Source: Microbacteriaceae bacterium (GTDB lineage Bacteria; Actinomycetota; Actinomycetes; Actinomycetales; Microbacteriaceae). Taken from it: a stretch of DNA of 64,000 nucleotides. Shown here piece by piece: positions 60,048 to 64,000 of the stretch (the first letter of the stretch is position 1; every line of letters begins with the position of its first letter). The notes beneath the pieces were generated by a model, which saw only the letters and a program-made list of their open reading frames with translations, did not search any database and had not been told where the DNA came from. The DNA lies in NCBI GenBank assembly GCA_024639845.1, contig JAHEGG010000002.1:58507-122506 (forward strand), given 5' to 3'. The translations under genes were made by a program, and so were the position numbers.

Positions 60048-61478
60048 ATGGCGATGACAGTCAAGCACCTCGGTGTTATCGTTCTAGCCGCCGGCGAAGG
60101 CACCAGAATGAAGTCGGCAAAGCCTAAGGTGATGCACGAGCTCGCCGGCCTTCCGCTACTAGGACACGTTCTAGCCACCGCCCATTCGCTCGACGCTTCG
60201 CACGTAATCCCAGTCATTCGCCATCAGCGCGATGTTTTGGCCGACTACATTCAGGCGTTTTATCCCACATCTACCATTGCCGATCAAGACGAAGTGCCTG
60301 GCACGGGTCGTGCTGTCGAGTGCGGGTTATCAGCCCTGCCGGAAGATTTTTACGGAGCGATCGTGGTCACCAGCGGGGATGTCCCGATGCTCCAGGTCGA
60401 CACAATCGAGGCACTTCTCGAGGCGCATGTCGATGGTGGCTTTGCCGCAACCGTGCTTTCGACTGTGGCCGAAGACCCATCCGGTTATGGCCGCATCGTT
60501 CGCAACACTGACGGGCTGTTTCAGAGCATCGTCGAACACAAGGATGCTTCTGACGCTCAGCTCGCCATTCAAGAAGTGAACGCTGGCGTCTATGTTTTTG
60601 ATTCTGCACTTCTCCGCGAAGCGTTGCCAAGGCTTGGGTCAGCCAATGCTCAGGGCGAAAAATATCTCACGGATGTTGTTGCCCTAGCACTCGATGCCGG
60701 TCAGGCCGTTCAGGCTCTGGCCATCGATGACTTTTGGCAGGTCGCCGGCATCAACGATCGAATCCAGTTGGCCGAGGTTGCAGCAGAACTCAACGCTCGC
60801 ATTTGCGAGGCTTGGATGGCGGCTGGGGTCACCATTCTCGACCCATCCACCACCTGGATTGACGTCACCGTGACGCTGGATCGCGACGTCACCTTGCTGC
60901 CTGGCACGATGTTGCACGGCCTCACCACTGTTGGTGAGGGTGCCACGGTTGGCCCCGAGGTGGTTGTGGTCGATTCCCAGATCGGTGCGGGAGCATCCGT
61001 GGTTAAATCGCACGTTACGGGTTCGAAAATCGGTGAAGGTGCCAGCGTTGGCCCGTTCTCTTATCTTCGACCTGGTACCGACCTAGGCGCCGACGGCAAA
61101 ATCGGCACGTTTGTCGAGACCAAGAACGCAAAAATCGGTGCGGGCAGCAAGATTCCACACCTGACATATGTAGGTGACGCCGAAATTGGAGTCGAATCAA
61201 ACATTGGGGCTGGCACGATTTTTGCCAACTACGACGGAGTCAACAAGCACCGCAGCAAAGTTGGTTCGCATGTTCGAACCGGGGCGCACAACGTCTTCGT
61301 AGCCCCTATTACTATTGGTGATGGAGCCTATACAGCTGCCGGAACCGTGGTTCGCAAGGATGTTGAACCGGGTGCTCTCGCGATGAGCGTGGCCCCTCAA
61401 CGCAACTTGGCAGACTGGGTTTTGCAAAATCGTTCCGGTTCTAAGGCGGCTTCGGCTGCCGAATCGGCCAAAAAGTAA
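60048..61478 (+). CDS. glmU: Bifunctional GlmU
   Basis: VIVLAAGEGTRMKSAKPKVMHELAGLPLLGHVL; left-handed beta-helix hexapeptides; THLTYVGDAEIG-like region IPHLTYVGDAEIGVESNIGAGTIFANYDG. Confidence 0.96.
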   Translation: MAMTVKHLGVIVLAAGEGTRMKSAKPKVMHELAGLPLLGHVLATAHSLDASHVIPVIRHQRDVLADYIQAFYPTSTIADQDEVPGTGRAVECGLSALPEDFYGAIVVTSGDVPMLQVDTIEALLEAHVDGGFAATVLSTVAEDPSGYGRIVRNTDGLFQSIVEHKDASDAQLAIQEVNAGVYVFDSALLREALPRLGSANAQGEKYLTDVVALALDAGQAVQALAIDDFWQVAGINDRIQLAEVAAELNARICEAWMAAGVTILDPSTTWIDVTVTLDRDVTLLPGTMLHGLTTVGEGATVGPEVVVVDSQIGAGASVVKSHVTGSKIGEGASVGPFSYLRPGTDLGADGKIGTFVETKNAKIGAGSKIPHLTYVGDAEIGVESNIGAGTIFANYDGVNKHRSKVGSHVRTGAHNVFVAPITIGDGAYTAAGTVVRKDVEPGALAMSVAPQRNLADWVLQNRSGSKAASAAESAKK

Positions 61479-61499
61479 GTCATCTAGAGCGGGAGCCCA

Positions 61500-62477
61500 A
61501 TGAGCGAAATCACAATCACCGGTCGAAAGAGACTGGCTCTGCTCAGTGGGCGAGCTCACCAAGGATTGGCCCAAGAAATCGCTCAGATTCTAGGCACCGA
61601 ACTGGTTCCAACAACCGCTTATGACTTTGCCAACGGTGAAACCTTCGTTCGATTCGAAGAGAGCGTTCGCGGTGTCGACGCGTTCGTCATTCAGGCGCAC
61701 CCGAACCCCGTGAACCACTGGTTGATGGAACAGCTCCTGATGGTTGACGCTTTGAAACGTGCTTCGGCCAAGCGAATCACGGTCGTAGCGCCATTCTTTC
61801 CTTATGCCCGCCAAGACAAGAAGCACAAGGGCCGCGAGCCAATCTCGGCCCGTTTAGTCACCGACCTCTATAAGGCTGCTGGTGCTAACCGTCTGATTTC
61901 GGTTGACCTCCACACCCCACAGATTCAAGGATTCTTCGACGGACCGGTAGATCACCTCTGGGCATTGCCAATGCTTTGCGATCACGTTGCGGCTCGCTGG
62001 GGTCACGAAAAGCTCACCGTAGTTTCGCCAGACTCGGGTCGCGTGCGCGTTGCCGACATCTGGGCCGACCGTCTCGGCGCTCCTCTCGCGATCGTGCACA
62101 AACGACGCGACCCGGATGTTCCAAACCAGGTGACCGCACACGAACTCGTCGGTGACGTCGAGGGACGCACCTGTCTTTTGGTGGATGACATGATCGACAC
62201 CGCTGGCACAATCGTTGCCGCAGCCGCCGCTCTAAAGAAGAACGGCGCAGCGCGCGTCATCGTAGCCTCGACCCACGCAATCTTCTCGGGCCCAGCCGTA
62301 GAACGTCTCTCGGGTGATGCAGTGGATGCAGTGGTGGTTACTAACACCCTTCCAATCGGGCCAGAAAAGCAGTTTGAAAAGCTCGAGGTTCTTTCGATCG
62401 CCCCGCTAATCGCCAAGGCAATCAGCGCTGTTTTCGACGACGATTCGGTTAACTCACTCTTTCCAGGTCACGCCTAA
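61500..62477 (+). CDS. prs: Ribose-phosphate pyrophosphokinase
   Basis: FANGETFVRFEESVRG, FFPYARQDKKHKGREPISARL, CLLVDDMIDTAGTIVAAA. Confidence 0.97.
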   Translation: MSEITITGRKRLALLSGRAHQGLAQEIAQILGTELVPTTAYDFANGETFVRFEESVRGVDAFVIQAHPNPVNHWLMEQLLMVDALKRASAKRITVVAPFFPYARQDKKHKGREPISARLVTDLYKAAGANRLISVDLHTPQIQGFFDGPVDHLWALPMLCDHVAARWGHEKLTVVSPDSGRVRVADIWADRLGAPLAIVHKRRDPDVPNQVTAHELVGDVEGRTCLLVDDMIDTAGTIVAAAAALKKNGAARVIVASTHAIFSGPAVERLSGDAVDAVVVTNTLPIGPEKQFEKLEVLSIAPLIAKAISAVFDDDSVNSLFPGHA

Positions 62478-62480
62478 CCA

Positions 62481-63704
62481 GTGTCAAAACCTCAAACCGT
62501 AGGACTGCTTGGGGCAGTCGCAATCGGTCTGGCTTCGATGTTCGGTGCTGGTGTGTTTTCGGTTTTCGGTCTCGCATATGCAAAAACCCAAGGGTTTTTC
62601 TACTTTGCACTTTTAATCGCTGCCATCGTTGCTGCTCTAAATGCATCCTCTGTCTATGCGCTAGCCCGCAAAATTGACCGACCCGGCGGCATCTATGCCT
62701 ATAGCCGTGAATACCTAGGCAAAATGCCATCGTTCATCGCTGGCATTGCGTTCATCATCGGCAAGATCGGCTCAATCGCCGCCATCGCCTGGATTTTCGG
62801 CGAATATTTCATGCCTGAGGAGCATTACCTCGATGCGATCGGCGCGATCATCGTGCTGACTCTGCTGAACATCCTCGGTATTAATCGAACGGCTCTCGCC
62901 GCAATCATCATCGGCGGCATCGTGACCACGTTTTTGTTTTTCACAGGGCTCTTGGGAGTCGTAGCGACTGCCGGGCAGCCAATCTTGCCTTCTCTGGGAG
63001 GAGCATCCGGCATTTTGCCGGCGGCATCCCTGCTGTTTTTCGCTTTCGCCGGTTATGCCAGGGTGGCAACGCTCGGCACCGAGGTGCGCGACGCCAAACG
63101 CAACATCCCGCGCGCCATTGTCATTTCCTTGAGCGTTGTGCTGCTTGTTTATCTGCTTCTTAGCATCACGCTGATCAGCGCAATCGGCGGCGATCTAGAC
63201 CACGTGACCCAGCCGGTCATCATGGTGGCGTCGTATTTAATGCCTTGGATGCCCGTCTGGGCTATCGCCCTAATCGAAACGCTTGCCGTGCTCGGGTCGA
63301 TGCTCGCGCTTCTCGCGGGGGTGTCGCGCACAGCCGCGACCATGGCAGAAGATCGCGAGCTGCCCGCAGTTTTTGCCACACGCAACCGATTCGGCTCACC
63401 CTGGTTGGCTGAGGTTTTGATCGCCGCCGGCGCAATCGTGGTGTTTCTCTTCAACGACTACCTGCAGTGGATTATCGGTTTTTCGTCATTCGCAGTTCTG
63501 CTCTATTACGCGATCGGGCACATCTCGGTGCTACGCATGCCGGAGCAGGAACGTGAGGGATTCGAACCGTCAGCTCTCATCGGGCTGCTTCTTTGTGGGG
63601 CCCTGCTTCTGTCGGTGCCTGGACCAGCGGTTTGGTTGAGTTCGCTCATTCTTGTCGGTGCGCTCGGGATTCGCCAGGTTGTTTCAAGGCGGAGAGCCAG
63701 TTAG
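62481..63704 (+). CDS. APC-family amino acid permease
   Basis: GLLGAVAIGLASMFGAGVFSVFG; ~12 TM segments. Confidence 0.9.
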   Translation: MSKPQTVGLLGAVAIGLASMFGAGVFSVFGLAYAKTQGFFYFALLIAAIVAALNASSVYALARKIDRPGGIYAYSREYLGKMPSFIAGIAFIIGKIGSIAAIAWIFGEYFMPEEHYLDAIGAIIVLTLLNILGINRTALAAIIIGGIVTTFLFFTGLLGVVATAGQPILPSLGGASGILPAASLLFFAFAGYARVATLGTEVRDAKRNIPRAIVISLSVVLLVYLLLSITLISAIGGDLDHVTQPVIMVASYLMPWMPVWAIALIETLAVLGSMLALLAGVSRTAATMAEDRELPAVFATRNRFGSPWLAEVLIAAGAIVVFLFNDYLQWIIGFSSFAVLLYYAIGHISVLRMPEQEREGFEPSALIGLLLCGALLLSVPGPAVWLSSLILVGALGIRQVVSRRRAS

Positions 63705-63851
63705 ACTTTAGGAAGACAACGGCGAGGGCCGATTCCGCAAGGATGAAGCCGTAATCGACGGGGCAAGCCAACACTTTGGCCTTATCCTCGCGTGAACACG
63801 CTTGAGTTGATAAAACAACTAACTACAGAAATTTCTGGATAGGAAACAAAC

Positions 63852-64000
63852 ATGTCTGAAGCAACACTTGTTGCAGAACTTCGCACCTCGTTCGGTAAAG
63901 GCGCAGCTCGCAAATCCCGCGCTGCTGGCCGCACTCCAGCAGTGATCTATGGTCACGGAACCGAGCCACGCCACATCACCCTTCCTGCTCACGAGGTAGC
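63852..64000 (+). CDS. rplY: 50S ribosomal protein L25/Ctc, truncated by window end
   Basis: MSEATLVAELRTSFGKGAARKSRAAGRTPAVIYGHGTEPRHITLPAHEV; downstream of prs. Confidence 0.9.
   Translation, partial: MSEATLVAELRTSFGKGAARKSRAAGRTPAVIYGHGTEPRHITLPAHEV

Noticed and set aside
63826-63837. Perfect 12-bp palindrome CAGAAATTTCTG upstream of rplY
   Set aside because: Same chance expectation; no supporting motif, although its proximity to the SD could be tested.

Overview
The window is an actinobacterial chromosomal segment. Gene content and order suggest a small-genome Microbacteriaceae-like organism (Rhodoluna/Aquiluna type); that assignment is inference from phoU/senX3-regX3-(lipoprotein)-carD-ispDF-cysS-rlmB and pmt/rsmI-metG-tatD-rsmA-ispE-ABCF-glmU-prs-rplY. 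Almost all of it is densely packed housekeeping sequence. I see four tRNAs (Lys-TTT, Thr-TGT, Arg-CCT, Gln-TTG) and several rho-independent terminators. I see no rRNA, CRISPR array, prophage, transposon or recognisable defence island. Best leads: (1) at least a dozen genes have a TANNNT -10 box exactly 6-7 nt before the start codon, predicting leaderless mRNAs, including a divergent leaderless pair; (2) an unannotated ~25-aa His/Cys-containing ORF with a strong ribosome binding site and an immediate terminator, just upstream of an HNH endonuclease gene; (3) a 1213-aa helicase-nuclease-like protein whose Walker A and Walker B catalytic residues look lost; (4) a double CIRCE operator on groEL with an extra inverted repeat upstream; (5) a 126-bp convergent coding overlap between DUF3027-like and DUF2530-like genes; (6) an H1-like Lys/Ala-rich protein containing a near-perfect 93-bp-period tandem duplication. 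Nothing here is clearly a new multi-gene system. The short-ORF/terminator unit and the degenerate helicase are the most plausible undescribed biology. Family names come from recall of motifs, not from database searches.
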